A DNA stretch of 64,000 bases from UBA8752 sp040261275 (lineage in GTDB: Bacteria; Bacteroidota; Bacteroidia; Flavobacteriales_D; Sanyastnellaceae). Location of the stretch: the NCBI GenBank assembly GCA_040261275.1, contig JBDQOI010000003.1, positions 1-64,000 of the forward strand, given 5' to 3'. Both the position numbers and the translations under genes were made by a program. Below the pieces are notes generated by a model. That model searched no databases. It was not told where the DNA came from and saw only the letters and a list, made by a program, of their open reading frames with translations. How positions within the stretch are numbered: the stretch's first letter is position 1; the number at the start of each line of letters is the position of its first letter. This document shows positions 8,879 to 17,296 of the stretch, piece by piece.

Positions 8879-9622
8879 ATGGATGCATGGCCGGTACACA
8901 CCTTCACCTGCTGGGATGACTTTCTCGAAGGACAGGTTCTGCTGATCGACAAGCCCCGCGAATGGACCTCTTTCGATGTGGTCAACAAGGTCCGTTACGC
9001 CATCCGCAAGGGCGGCGGTTTCCGCAAAATCAAAGTGGGCCACGCCGGCACGTTAGACCCTCTGGCAACCGGCGTTCTGGTCATCTGCACCGGTAGAATG
9101 ACCAAGCAGATCCATGTGCTCACCGCCGACGACAAGGTCTACGATGGACACATGACCCTCGGTGCCGTTACCGACAGCCATGACCTCGAAACCGAAATAC
9201 GCACAACCGGAGACCCCACTCCCCTATCCTTGGGCGAGCTTGAAAGCGCAGCCACTGACCTCACCGGGCCACTGGAGCAATTGCCTCCCATGTTCAGCGC
9301 CAAAAAAGTAGGCGGACAGAAAGCATACATAGCCGCGCGCAAGGGAAAGGAACTCGCACTGCGCAAAGCCGAGGTGACCGTCCATCGATTCGACATCACC
9401 GCCTGGGATTCGCCGGTCATGGGCTTTGACATCCACTGTTCAAAAGGAACCTATATCCGGGCTTTGGCTCGGGATCTTGGAGAGGCACTGGGTTGCGGCG
9501 CTTACCTCTCGCAGCTGCGGCGCTCCGCCAGTGGAAGCTTCGCGCTCTCCGACTGCTGGACCCTGGACACCTTTTTGGAAAAACTGAAGTCGCTGGAAGA
9601 GCCGGTCTCAAGTTCGGATTGA
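8879..9622 (+). CDS. truB: tRNA pseudouridine(55) synthase TruB
   Basis: Isomerises uridine 55 in the T-loop of tRNAs to pseudouridine. 247 residues, the family length. Motif I is LLIDKPREWTSFDVVNKV, and the catalytic aspartate is in GHAGTLDPLATGVLVICTG; the later KGTYIRALARDLGEALGCGAYLSQLRR motif is also classic. The open frame extends far upstream antisense to mfd; ATG 8879 is right after a promoter element and gives the correct N-terminus. Followed by queA on the same strand, which has its own promoter. Confidence 0.97.
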   Translation: MDAWPVHTFTCWDDFLEGQVLLIDKPREWTSFDVVNKVRYAIRKGGGFRKIKVGHAGTLDPLATGVLVICTGRMTKQIHVLTADDKVYDGHMTLGAVTDSHDLETEIRTTGDPTPLSLGELESAATDLTGPLEQLPPMFSAKKVGGQKAYIAARKGKELALRKAEVTVHRFDITAWDSPVMGFDIHCSKGTYIRALARDLGEALGCGAYLSQLRRSASGSFALSDCWTLDTFLEKLKSLEEPVSSSD

Positions 9623-9652
9623 GCCCATTCAAAACCCCAATGCAACGAGGGC

Positions 9653-9683
9653 TTGAACCCCGCCGGGGCTTTGCCTAACTTCG
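9653..9683 (+). promoter_or_regulatory. Promoter of queA
   Basis: TTG at 9653-9655 and TAACTTCG at 9676-9683, 20 bases apart. The box ends 23 bases before ATG 9707, which excludes the upstream in-frame start at 9653. Confidence 0.6.
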
Positions 9684-9706
9684 CCCGCCCGAAAAGCCCC
9701 TTTGAG

Positions 9707-10771
9707 ATGAGTGTAGAGCGGATGAAACTCAGCCAATTCAAGTTCGACGTCCCACAGGATCTCGTCGCACAATACCCGCTCGACAACCGGGACGAAAGCC
9801 GGATGATGGTCGTGAATCGGGAAACCGGCGAGATTGAGCACAAGCATTTTCGAGACCTGATCGACTACTTCGATGAAGGCGACGTGATGGTGATGAACAA
9901 CACGCGGGTCTTCCCCGCCAGGATGTATGGCAACAAGGAAAAGACCGGTGCCGTCATCGAGGTGTTCCTGCTTCGCGAACTCAACCGGGAAAGCCTTCTG
10001 TGGGATGTATTGGTCGACCCCGCCCGGAAAATCCGCATCGGCAACAAACTCTACTTCGGAGAGGAGGACGAATTGGTTGCCGAAGTCATCGACAACACCA
10101 CCAGCCGCGGTAGGACCTTGCGTTTTCTTTTCGATGGTACCCACGAGGAGTTCCGTAATAAGATTTTCTCCTTGGGAGAGACTCCACTTCCCAAGTACCT
10201 CAACCGGCCCGTAGAACCGGAGGACGCCGAGCGTTTCCAAACCATCTACGCCACAGAAGAAGGGGCAGTAGCCGTTCCCACCGCTGGGCTTCACATGAGC
10301 AAGCAGCTGATGAAGCGCTTCGAGATCAAAGGCATCGACACCGCCTTCCTGACCTTGCACATCGGACTGGGCACCTTCCGCGAAGTCGAGGTCGAGGACT
10401 TGACCAAGCACAAAGTGGACAGCGAACAACTCATCATCCCGCAGGACTGCGTTGAAACAGTCAACCGCAGTATCGAACGGGGCGGCAAGGTGGTCGCTGT
10501 GGGCACTTCTGTCGTCCGCGCCATGGAGTCCACACACAGCACGTTCCGCCAACTCAAGACGTATGACGGATGGACTTCAAGGTTCATCTTCCCTCCGTAC
10601 AGGTTCAAGTTGGCCGATGCCCTCATCACCAACTTCCATACGCCGCAGTCCACGCTGCTCATGCTCACCGCTGCCTTCGGTGGCTACGACCTCATCATGG
10701 AGGCGTACCAAACCGCCATCAAGGAGAAGTATCGGATGCACGCCTACGGCGACGCATTGCTCGTCATTTGA
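9707..10771 (+). CDS. queA: S-adenosylmethionine:tRNA ribosyltransferase-isomerase QueA
   Basis: Transfers and isomerises the ribosyl moiety of SAM onto 7-aminomethyl-7-deazaguanine in tRNA, giving epoxyqueuosine. 354 residues. Diagnostic segments: FKFDVPQDLVAQYPLDNRDESRMMVV, VMNNTRVFPARMYG, AVPTAGLHMSKQLMKR, HIGLGTFREVEVEDL and the C-terminal DALITNFHTPQSTLLMLTAAFGG. An in-frame start at 9653 would add 18 unlikely residues. It ends just before a strong bidirectional terminator. Confidence 0.97.
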   Translation: MSVERMKLSQFKFDVPQDLVAQYPLDNRDESRMMVVNRETGEIEHKHFRDLIDYFDEGDVMVMNNTRVFPARMYGNKEKTGAVIEVFLLRELNRESLLWDVLVDPARKIRIGNKLYFGEEDELVAEVIDNTTSRGRTLRFLFDGTHEEFRNKIFSLGETPLPKYLNRPVEPEDAERFQTIYATEEGAVAVPTAGLHMSKQLMKRFEIKGIDTAFLTLHIGLGTFREVEVEDLTKHKVDSEQLIIPQDCVETVNRSIERGGKVVAVGTSVVRAMESTHSTFRQLKTYDGWTSRFIFPPYRFKLADALITNFHTPQSTLLMLTAAFGGYDLIMEAYQTAIKEKYRMHAYGDALLVI

Positions 10772-10797
10772 TTCGAGCAACCGAAACCGACGGAACG

Positions 10798-10830
10798 AAA
10801 AACGCCGCCCCGAATGGAGCGGCGTTTTTT
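10798..10830. terminator. Bidirectional intrinsic terminator between queA and the redoxin gene
   Basis: Stem AACGCCGC (10801-10808) pairs with GCGGCGTT (10819-10826), extended by A and T tracts on both sides, with a 10-base loop. It lies between two convergent genes and can stop transcription from both. Confidence 0.85.
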
Positions 10831-10864
10831 CTTTTTCCGCCCTGCTTCAGGACGAAGGTTTCGT

Positions 10865-11500
10865 TCAGCTCACTCGCTTGATGGAACAGCCCACCGCCTT
10901 CGTGATTTCAGGCTTGATCTTCTTGCCTGCCACCTGACGGGTAATCGCATCTTCTACATAACGCTCTTTCACCTCGGACGCTGAATTGACATTGTCGTCA
11001 ATGGCACCCCGGTAAATGAGACGGAACTCCGAGTCAAAAAGGTATACGTGAGGGGTAGTGCGCGCTCCGAAAGCATCGGCCAGCTTGTGGCCGTTGTCCA
11101 TCATATAAGGCATGGCGTAACCCGCCTCCACAGCATGCAGCTTCATCTCCTCAATGCTGTCGTCTCCTTTTCGCTTCGCCTCGTTGGAGTTTACAAGGAT
11201 GGTAGACACGCCGTTGGAACGGGCGAAAGCAGCCAGCGGGTTATACCGTCCTTCCCAACCATCACTCTTGCCTTCGCGGCCCACCACGAAGGGGCAAGTG
11301 TTGCAGCTGAAAATAACCAAGGTGCCATTCTCGCCGGCGAGGTCCACGAGGCTCCATTCCTGGCCGTCGATGTTCATCATTTTCATCTCGGCCGAAGGAG
11401 CCTTGTCTCCAATGGCGAGTTCATTGTCGCTCCAGGATTGAGCGGAAAGAGAGGACAACAGGCCAAAGCAGAGGGCGGCTGTCATTGCGTTTCGTAGCAT
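10865..11500 (-). CDS. Secreted thioredoxin-like/peroxiredoxin family protein (redoxin)
   Basis: 211 residues with a signal peptide (MLRNAMTAALCFGLLSSLSAQS). The thioredoxin fold starts around residue 30 (AIGDKAPSAEMKMMNIDG), with the active-site motif CNTCPFV near residue 68 and the cis-Pro region ARTTPHVYLFD. This is the AhpC/TSA-redoxin type common in Bacteroidota, likely periplasmic disulfide chemistry. ATG 11500 was chosen because upstream codons would put the hydrophobic segment about 25 residues in. It lies 65 bases after pccB and may be cotranscribed. Substrate unknown. Confidence 0.85.
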   Translation of the reverse strand: MLRNAMTAALCFGLLSSLSAQSWSDNELAIGDKAPSAEMKMMNIDGQEWSLVDLAGENGTLVIFSCNTCPFVVGREGKSDGWEGRYNPLAAFARSNGVSTILVNSNEAKRKGDDSIEEMKLHAVEAGYAMPYMMDNGHKLADAFGARTTPHVYLFDSEFRLIYRGAIDDNVNSASEVKERYVEDAITRQVAGKKIKPEITKAVGCSIKRVS

Positions 11501-11565
11501 GGGTATCGTTCTAATATTCAGTGAAATTAACCCTTTCGGGCAGAGGTTGTTCCCAACAATCCCAA

Positions 11566-13119
11566 TCAAAGGGGGAGGTTGCCGTGTTTGCGGCGAGGTC
11601 GACGGACCGTCTTGTTCTCCAACATGGCGTATCCCTTGATCAACCGTTCGCGGGTCTTGGCCGGCTCGATGACCTCGTCCACATACCCCCGGGCCGCTGC
11701 CCTGTAAGGGTGAGCGAACAGGTCCGCGTACTCCGCCTCTTTCTCCGCCAGCTTTGCCGCCGGGTCATCCGCAACGGCTATCTCCTTGCGGAAAATGATC
11801 TCCGCCGCCCCTTTCGCTCCCATCACGGCAATCTCGGCTGTGGGCCAAGCAAAGTTGAGGTCTGCTCCAATGTGCTTCGAGTTCATCACATCATAAGCTC
11901 CACCGTAAGCCTTACGGGTAATCACCGTGATGCGTGGCACCGTCGCCTCGCTGAATGCATACAGAAGCTTGGCCCCGTTGGTGATGATGCCATTCCACTC
12001 CTGGTCCGTGCCCGGCAGAAAGCCCGGCACATCTTCCAACACGAGGAGGGGCACATTGAATGCATCACAGGTCCGAACGAAACGCGCCGCCTTGGTCGAC
12101 GCGCCGATGTCCAATACCCCGGCGAGCACCGCAGGCTGGTTGGCCACGATGCCAATGGACCGCCCATCCAGACGCGCGAATCCCACCACGATGTTCGCCG
12201 CATAGTCCGGCTGGATCTCCAGGAATTCCCCGCCATCCACCAACTCCTTGACCACATCCCGCATGTCATACGGCTGCTGGGCACTCTCCGGAATGATGCC
12301 GTTCAAGGCCTCGCGGCGAGCGTCCCCTCCCGTTGGCGCATGGGCCGGGGGCAGCTCCTCGCAATTCTGGGGCAGGTAGCCGAGCAGCTCCTTGATGCGG
12401 TCGATGGCCGCCACTTCATGCGGTGCCGTCAAATGCGCCACTCCACTCTTGCTCGCGTGCGTCCGGGCACCACCGAGCTCTTCGGCCGTCACCTCCTCAT
12501 GCGTCACCGTCTTCACCACGTTCGGGCCCGTCACAAACATGTAACTCGTGCCTTCCGTCATCAGGATGAAGTCCGTCAATGCAGGGCTGTACACCGCACC
12601 ACCGGCGCAGGGGCCGAGAATGGCACTGATCTGTGGCACCACACCGCTCGCCTGGACGTTGCGGTGAAAAATGTCTGCATAGCCCCCGAGCGAAACGACA
12701 CCCTCCTGGATGCGGGCGCCGCCGCTGTCGTTCAGGCCGATCACCGGCGCTCCGTTGTCCAGCGCCAGGTCCATGATGCGGCAAATCTTCTCAGCGTGGG
12801 CCTCGGCCAGCGAACCTCCGAGCACTGTGAAGTCCTGGCTGAAGACATAGACCAGCCGTCCGTTGACCTTGCCGTAACCCGTTACCACGCCATCGCCGAG
12901 GAATTGCTGTTTGTCCAGACCGAACAGGTTGGAGCGGTGCGTAACGAGCATGCCCAATTCCTCAAAGGTGCCTTCGTCCAGAAGAAGGTCAATGCGCTCG
13001 CGCGCCGTCAGTTTGCCCTTTCCGTGCTGGGCTTCGATGCGCTTCTCTCCTCCTCCCAAGCGGGCTTCCGCCTTTTTCGCCTCCAGGTGTTCCACGGGGT
13101 TCATGTGCTCAGATGACAT
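11566..13119 (-). CDS. Acyl-CoA carboxylase, carboxyltransferase (beta) subunit, propionyl-CoA carboxylase type
   Basis: Transfers the carboxyl group from carboxybiotin to an acyl-CoA, most likely propionyl-CoA; forms a beta hexamer with a biotin-bearing alpha subunit that is not in this window. 517 residues with two crotonase-like halves: N-terminal KGKLTARERIDLLLDEGTFEE, the oxyanion-hole region IGLNDSGGARIQEGV and LGPCAGGAVYSPALTDF, and C-terminal VPGFLPGTDQEWNGIITNGAKLLYAF and ITRKAYGGAYDVMNSKH. A promoter element ends four bases upstream of the start. Confidence 0.93.
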   Translation of the reverse strand: MSSEHMNPVEHLEAKKAEARLGGGEKRIEAQHGKGKLTARERIDLLLDEGTFEELGMLVTHRSNLFGLDKQQFLGDGVVTGYGKVNGRLVYVFSQDFTVLGGSLAEAHAEKICRIMDLALDNGAPVIGLNDSGGARIQEGVVSLGGYADIFHRNVQASGVVPQISAILGPCAGGAVYSPALTDFILMTEGTSYMFVTGPNVVKTVTHEEVTAEELGGARTHASKSGVAHLTAPHEVAAIDRIKELLGYLPQNCEELPPAHAPTGGDARREALNGIIPESAQQPYDMRDVVKELVDGGEFLEIQPDYAANIVVGFARLDGRSIGIVANQPAVLAGVLDIGASTKAARFVRTCDAFNVPLLVLEDVPGFLPGTDQEWNGIITNGAKLLYAFSEATVPRITVITRKAYGGAYDVMNSKHIGADLNFAWPTAEIAVMGAKGAAEIIFRKEIAVADDPAAKLAEKEAEYADLFAHPYRAAARGYVDEVIEPAKTRERLIKGYAMLENKTVRRPRRKHGNLPL

Positions 13120-13123
13120 GTCC

Positions 13124-13131
13124 CGAAACTA
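13124..13131 (-). promoter_or_regulatory. -7 element of the carboxylase gene
   Basis: TAGTTTCG on the minus strand, ending exactly four bases before ATG 13119; predicts a leaderless mRNA. Confidence 0.55.
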
Positions 13132-13201
13132 CGCCGCACACGGCAACCAATGCACTGTGCAAACACGGGTTGCACACCGCTTTCTACGTAAAGGTGCGGC
13201 T

Positions 13202-13209
13202 TACCTTTG
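13202..13209 (+). promoter_or_regulatory. -7 element of aspS
   Basis: TACCTTTG, a full match to TAnnTTTG, 37 bases before ATG 13247. Divergent from the carboxylase promoter; no clear TTG at the expected upstream distance. Confidence 0.55.
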
Positions 13210-13246
13210 CCGCGCGGAACCGGCACTTCCGGCCGCCCTCATCGAC

Positions 13247-15004
13247 ATGCATCGATCCCACACCTGCGGCGAACTTCGCCCTGACCACATCGGACAGACC
13301 GTCACCCTGAGCGGCTGGGTCCAGCGCGCCCGCGACCTTGGCGGCCTGACCTTCGTGGACCTGCGCGACCGCTACGGCCTCACGCAGCTCGCCTTCAATA
13401 TGGACACCAACGCCGACCTCTGCGGCCAGGCCCGCAAGCTGGGCCGCGAGTTCGTCGTCAAGGCCATCGGCACCGTGCGCGAACGCGAGTCCAAGAACCT
13501 GCAGATCCCCACCGGCGAGATCGAAATCGACGTCACCAAACTCATCATCCTGAACGCAGCCGACACCCCGCCGTTCACCATCGAAGACAACACCGATGGC
13601 GGCGACGATCTGCGGATGCAGTACCGCTACCTGGACTTGCGCCGCGGGCCGGTGCAGCGCAACCTCTTCCTGCGCCACCGCATCAACATCGAGACGCGGA
13701 AGTACCTCGACAGCATCGACTTCATCGACGTCGAGACGCCCGTGCTCATCAAGTCCACGCCGGAGGGCGCCCGCGACTTCGTCGTGCCCAGCCGCATGAA
13801 CCCCGGCCAGTTCTACGCCCTGCCACAGAGCCCGCAGACCTTCAAGCAGCTGCTGATGGTGAGCGGGTTCGACAAGTACTATCAGATCGTGAAGTGCTTC
13901 CGCGACGAGGACCTGCGCGCCGACCGCCAGCCCGAGTTCACCCAGGTGGACTGCGAGATGAGCTTCGTGGAGCAAGAAGACGTGCTCAACACCTTCGAAG
14001 GCCTGGTGCGCCACCTCTTCCAGACCGTGCTCGACCGGGAAATCGGCGACTTCCCGCGCATGACCTACGACGAGGCGATGGAGAAGTACGGCATCGACAA
14101 GCCGGACCTCCGCTTCGGCATGGAGTTCCAGGACATGGCGCCCGTCACACAAGGCGTGGGCTTCAATGTCTTTGACAGTGCAGAGGCCGTGCTCGGAATC
14201 GTGGTCCCAGGCGCTGCAGAATACACCCGCAAACAGCTCGACGGCCTGACCGATTGGGTCAAGCGGCCACAGATCGGCGCCAGAGGACTCGTGTACTGCA
14301 AGGTCAACGAAGACGGCTCCTTCAAATCCAGCGTAGACAAGTTCTACGACCAGGACGCCCTCGCCAAGTGGGCCGCCCAAACCGGCGCCCAGCCCGGCGA
14401 CCTCATGCTCGTCCTCTGCGGCGGCCTCGACGTCACCCGCAAGCAACTCGCCGAACTCCGCCTGCACATGGGCTCCGAGCTGGGCCTCCGCGACCCGTTC
14501 GACTTCAAGCCCCTGTGGGTAGTGGACTTCCCGCTGCTCGAATGGGACGAAGAGACCGAGCGCTACCACGCCATGCACCACCCGTTCACCTCGCCCAAGC
14601 CGGAACACATGGACCTGATCGATTCCGATCCTGGCGCGGTGCGAGCCAACGCCTACGACATGGTCATCAACGGCGTGGAGATTGGCGGTGGCTCCATCCG
14701 GATCCACGACAAGGCCATCCAAGCCCGCATGTTCGACCTGCTCGGCTTCACGCCGGAGGAAGCAGAGGCCCAGTTCGGCTTCCTCATGAACGCCTTCCGC
14801 TACGGCGCCCCGCCCCACGGCGGTTTGGCCCTCGGCTTCGACCGCCTCTGCTCTTTGCTCGGCGGCGTCAACACCATCCGCGACTTCATCGCCTTCCCTA
14901 AAAACAACCAGGGCCGCGACGTCATGATCGACTCTCCTTCGGTCATCGACCAAAGCCAATTGGACGAGCTACAAATCGAATTGGCTCAGAAGGAAAAGGG
15001 TTGA
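13247..15004 (+). CDS. aspS: Aspartyl-tRNA synthetase
   Basis: Charges tRNA-Asp; class II synthetase, cytoplasmic. 585 residues, the bacterial length with the GAD insertion. The N-terminal OB anticodon-binding domain starts SHTCGELRPDHIGQTVTLSGWVQRARDLGG. Class II motif 2 is FRDEDLRADRQPEFTQVDCEMSF, motif 3 is GLALGFDRLCSLL, followed by the typical IRDFIAFPKN. Upstream in-frame codons to 12911 overlap the divergent carboxylase gene and are not AspS-like. Confidence 0.98.
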   Translation: MHRSHTCGELRPDHIGQTVTLSGWVQRARDLGGLTFVDLRDRYGLTQLAFNMDTNADLCGQARKLGREFVVKAIGTVRERESKNLQIPTGEIEIDVTKLIILNAADTPPFTIEDNTDGGDDLRMQYRYLDLRRGPVQRNLFLRHRINIETRKYLDSIDFIDVETPVLIKSTPEGARDFVVPSRMNPGQFYALPQSPQTFKQLLMVSGFDKYYQIVKCFRDEDLRADRQPEFTQVDCEMSFVEQEDVLNTFEGLVRHLFQTVLDREIGDFPRMTYDEAMEKYGIDKPDLRFGMEFQDMAPVTQGVGFNVFDSAEAVLGIVVPGAAEYTRKQLDGLTDWVKRPQIGARGLVYCKVNEDGSFKSSVDKFYDQDALAKWAAQTGAQPGDLMLVLCGGLDVTRKQLAELRLHMGSELGLRDPFDFKPLWVVDFPLLEWDEETERYHAMHHPFTSPKPEHMDLIDSDPGAVRANAYDMVINGVEIGGGSIRIHDKAIQARMFDLLGFTPEEAEAQFGFLMNAFRYGAPPHGGLALGFDRLCSLLGGVNTIRDFIAFPKNNQGRDVMIDSPSVIDQSQLDELQIELAQKEKG

Positions 15005-15444
15005 ATTGACGCCTCATTCCGGCACAACCCAAGGAGTAGGACCCATCTTACTCCATGCCATCGTGTTATACACTTTTGCGCGAAAGAAGCCGGGTTGTAA
15101 CCAGAAGCCCCATTACCGCAACCACAGGAAGCGGTAACCCCCTCGGGAAAATTCATCGTTTCATTGGGAAAGAAAATCAAAATAGATCAGGCACTAACCA
15201 ATACTTTCAGCACGTACTGTTACACCGACCCCGAAATCAGCGAAATAGTCAACGGCGAAGCAGAGATTCGAAGGCCAGATATACTCGAAGAAAAAATGCG
15301 GGGTTGAAAAGAGCTTCTTCATTTCATCCGTGCCATGAAGCAATCGAAATAAAAGATGAATGCCACTGGAGTTAGCCTAGATCATTCTCATTAGTTGTAC
15401 GCGCTGAACCCCCATCATTCATCAGACTTCCGCACCTTTGCACC
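15005..15444. other. 440-bp gap of lower GC, possible decayed coding remnant
   Basis: Visibly more AT-rich than its surroundings. No convincing gene. From 15101 to the TGA at 15305-15307 one plus-strand frame is open and reads like protein (for example TYCYTDPEISEIVNGEAEI then EEKMRG) but has no ATG; a TTG at 15164 is the only in-frame start candidate. Could be a gene remnant or a small unrecognised gene. No tRNA or strong hairpin seen. Confidence 0.35.
15433..15440 (+). promoter_or_regulatory. -7-like element of the bacilliredoxin gene
   Basis: CACCTTTG, one base off TAnnTTTG, ending exactly four bases before ATG 15445. Confidence 0.5.
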
Positions 15445-15855
15445 ATGTATCCCGCTGAGATTGTCAACCCCATGAAAGCCGACCTCGTCGACGCCGGCTT
15501 CACCGAGCTTCTCGATTCCTCCGCCGTCGATGCCGCACTCGCTGAGGAAGGCACCGCCGTGGTGGTCCTCAACAGCGTCTGCGGCTGTGCCGCCGGCTCC
15601 ATGCGTCCGGGCGTCAAAGCCTCTTTGGACCACGGCAAGCTGCCTGGCCGCAAGTACACCGCCTTTGCCGGTTTCGACCTCGAAGCCGTGGAGCGCGTGC
15701 GCAAGCACACCCTGCCCTACCCGCCGAGCAGCCCTTCCGTAGCCCTGTTCAAGAACGGCAAGCTCGTGCACATGCTGGAGCGCCACCACATCGAAGGCCG
15801 CACCGCCGAGATGATCGCCGAGCACCTCAAGGCCGCTTACGACGAGTTCTGCTGA
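15445..15855 (+). CDS. BrxA/BrxB family bacilliredoxin
   Basis: 136 residues of the former DUF1094 (YphP/YqiW) family. In Bacillus these proteins remove bacillithiol from S-bacillithiolated proteins. The hallmark CGC redox motif is present in VVVLNSVCGCAAGSMRP (around residues 50-52), as are the cis-Pro segment PPSSPSVALFKNGKLVHMLERHHIEG and a C-terminal AYDEFC cysteine. The MYPAEIVNPMKADL start is typical of Bacteroidota members. Thirty-one bases upstream of trpS; probably cotranscribed. Confidence 0.9.
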   Translation: MYPAEIVNPMKADLVDAGFTELLDSSAVDAALAEEGTAVVVLNSVCGCAAGSMRPGVKASLDHGKLPGRKYTAFAGFDLEAVERVRKHTLPYPPSSPSVALFKNGKLVHMLERHHIEGRTAEMIAEHLKAAYDEFC

Positions 15856-15886
15856 TCGGCCGCTGAAGCCCGCATCCAAAGACGCC

Positions 15887-16861
15887 ATGGCCCGCATCCT
15901 GACCGGCATCCAAAGCACCGGCACACCCCACCTCGGGAACGTGCTCGGCGCCATTCGCCCCGCCATCCAGTTGGCGCAGGACACCACCGACGAGTCATTC
16001 CTCTTCATCGCGGACCTGCACAGCCTGACTCAGATCAAGGACGGCACCGAACTGCGGGCCAACACCTACGCGGTGGCTGCCGCCTGGCTGGCCTGTGGAC
16101 TCGACACCGACCGCACCGTCTTCTACCGCCAAAGTGACGTTCCGCAGTGCACCGAGCTCGCCTGGTACCTCAGCTGCTTCTTCCCCTACAGCCGCCTGAC
16201 ACTGGCCCACAGCTTCAAAGACAAGGCGGACCGGCTCGAGGACGTGAATGCCGGCCTCTTCAGCTACCCCATGCTGATGGCCGCCGATATTCTGGCCTAT
16301 GACGCCAACGAGGTTCCCGTCGGTAAAGACCAGCTGCAGCACCTGGAAATGGCCCGCGACGTGGCGGGCCGCATCAACCACAAGGTGGGCCACGAGGTCC
16401 TCGTCGAGCCCGAGGCCCGGACCAATTCAGCCACCATGTACGTGCCCGGAACGGACGGCGCCAAGATGTCCAAGTCCAAGGGCAACACGCTCGACCCCTT
16501 CGCGGACGAGAAGACCTTGAAGAAGGCGATCAACAAGCAGATCGTCACCGACGCCACTCCGCTCGAGGACCCCAAGGACCCCGACAGTTCCGTGGTCTAC
16601 CAGCTGTATCGGTTGGTGGCCACCGAAGGTGAGGCGGCGGACATGGCCGCCAAGCTCCGGGCCGGTGGATATGGCTGGGGCCACGCCAAGAAGGACCTGC
16701 TGGGTGCGCTCGTCGATGGGTTCGCCACCGAGCGAGACACCTTCAGCCGGTACATGGCCGACCTGCCGGCCCTGGACGCCGAACTGGCGAAGGGTGCCGA
16801 CAAAGCCCGGGTCGTGGCCAACGCCACCGTCAGCCGGCTCCGCACCGCCCTCGGCTACTGA
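15887..16861 (+). CDS. trpS: Tryptophanyl-tRNA synthetase
   Basis: Charges tRNA-Trp; class I synthetase. 324 residues. The HIGH-equivalent is TGTPHLGNVLGA near the N-terminus and the KMSKS motif is GAKMSKSKGNTLDPF near residue 190. VPVGKDQLQHLEMARDVAGRIN is the conserved dimer/substrate region. Slightly truncated at the C-terminus relative to some homologues but intact. Ends 20 bases before the convergent DUF6150 gene. Confidence 0.97.
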   Translation: MARILTGIQSTGTPHLGNVLGAIRPAIQLAQDTTDESFLFIADLHSLTQIKDGTELRANTYAVAAAWLACGLDTDRTVFYRQSDVPQCTELAWYLSCFFPYSRLTLAHSFKDKADRLEDVNAGLFSYPMLMAADILAYDANEVPVGKDQLQHLEMARDVAGRINHKVGHEVLVEPEARTNSATMYVPGTDGAKMSKSKGNTLDPFADEKTLKKAINKQIVTDATPLEDPKDPDSSVVYQLYRLVATEGEAADMAAKLRAGGYGWGHAKKDLLGALVDGFATERDTFSRYMADLPALDAELAKGADKARVVANATVSRLRTALGY

Positions 16862-16881
16862 ATTCCTGTGGCCTTAGCGTC

Positions 16882-17229
16882 TCAATACAGGAGGTGCTGC
16901 TTGGATTTATTCTTCCATCCCGCGCGGCTCTCGTAGTCCACGAAAAAAATCTTGAGGTCGGCGCGGGACTCGTATTCCACAAAGAAGATCTTCTTGTCGG
17001 CACGGCTCTCATACTCGACGAAATGCCAGTGGCCTTCATTGCCGTCGGCACGGCTTTCATACTCCTCTTTGAAGACGAGCAAATCGGCCCTCGATTCATA
17101 GTCCACCACGAAAACCTTCACGTCCGCACGGCTCTCGTAGTCCACCGAAAAGATTTTTTGGGCGGCGGATTCAAGGGGCTGAAAGCCCAATAGAAACAGG
17201 AAAAACAGAGAGAGGCAAGGCAGGCGCAT
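16882..17229 (-). CDS. DUF6150 family secreted protein with YESRAD repeats
   Basis: 115 residues. An N-terminal signal peptide (MRLPCLSLFFLFLLGF, cleavage near ESAAQ) is followed by six full copies and one partial copy of a repeat of the form [F/V]-x-x-[E/D]YESRADxK, spaced about 13-17 residues, and a basic tail (GWKNKSKQHLLY). I recognise this as DUF6150; function unknown. The repeats alternate charged and aromatic residues and would suit short beta hairpins. ATG 17229 was chosen because it begins the signal peptide; the longer frame to 17346 overlaps the divergent gene. Confidence 0.8.
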   Translation of the reverse strand: MRLPCLSLFFLFLLGFQPLESAAQKIFSVDYESRADVKVFVVDYESRADLLVFKEEYESRADGNEGHWHFVEYESRADKKIFFVEYESRADLKIFFVDYESRAGWKNKSKQHLLY

Positions 17230-17296
17230 AACCCCAAGTTCGGCATTTTTGGCACGGGACTTGGAATGCAGAGGGTGAACGTCAAAATCCAAGCCC

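Noticed and set aside
7274..9622. Very long plus-strand open frame of 782 codons
   Set aside because: The first 535 codons are antisense to mfd and not protein-like; only the end from 8879 is a gene (truB).
11521..13116. 531-codon plus-strand frame
   Set aside because: Antisense to the acyl-CoA carboxylase gene.
13184..14959. 591-codon minus-strand open frame
   Set aside because: Antisense to aspS; an artefact of high GC at third positions.
15055..15375. 106-codon plus-strand frame starting with ATG
   Set aside because: Basic, low-complexity translation; a different frame in the same stretch looks more protein-like.
16890..17150. YESRAD repeats as a direct-repeat regulatory array
   Set aside because: They encode repeats of a secreted protein in one frame with a signal peptide.
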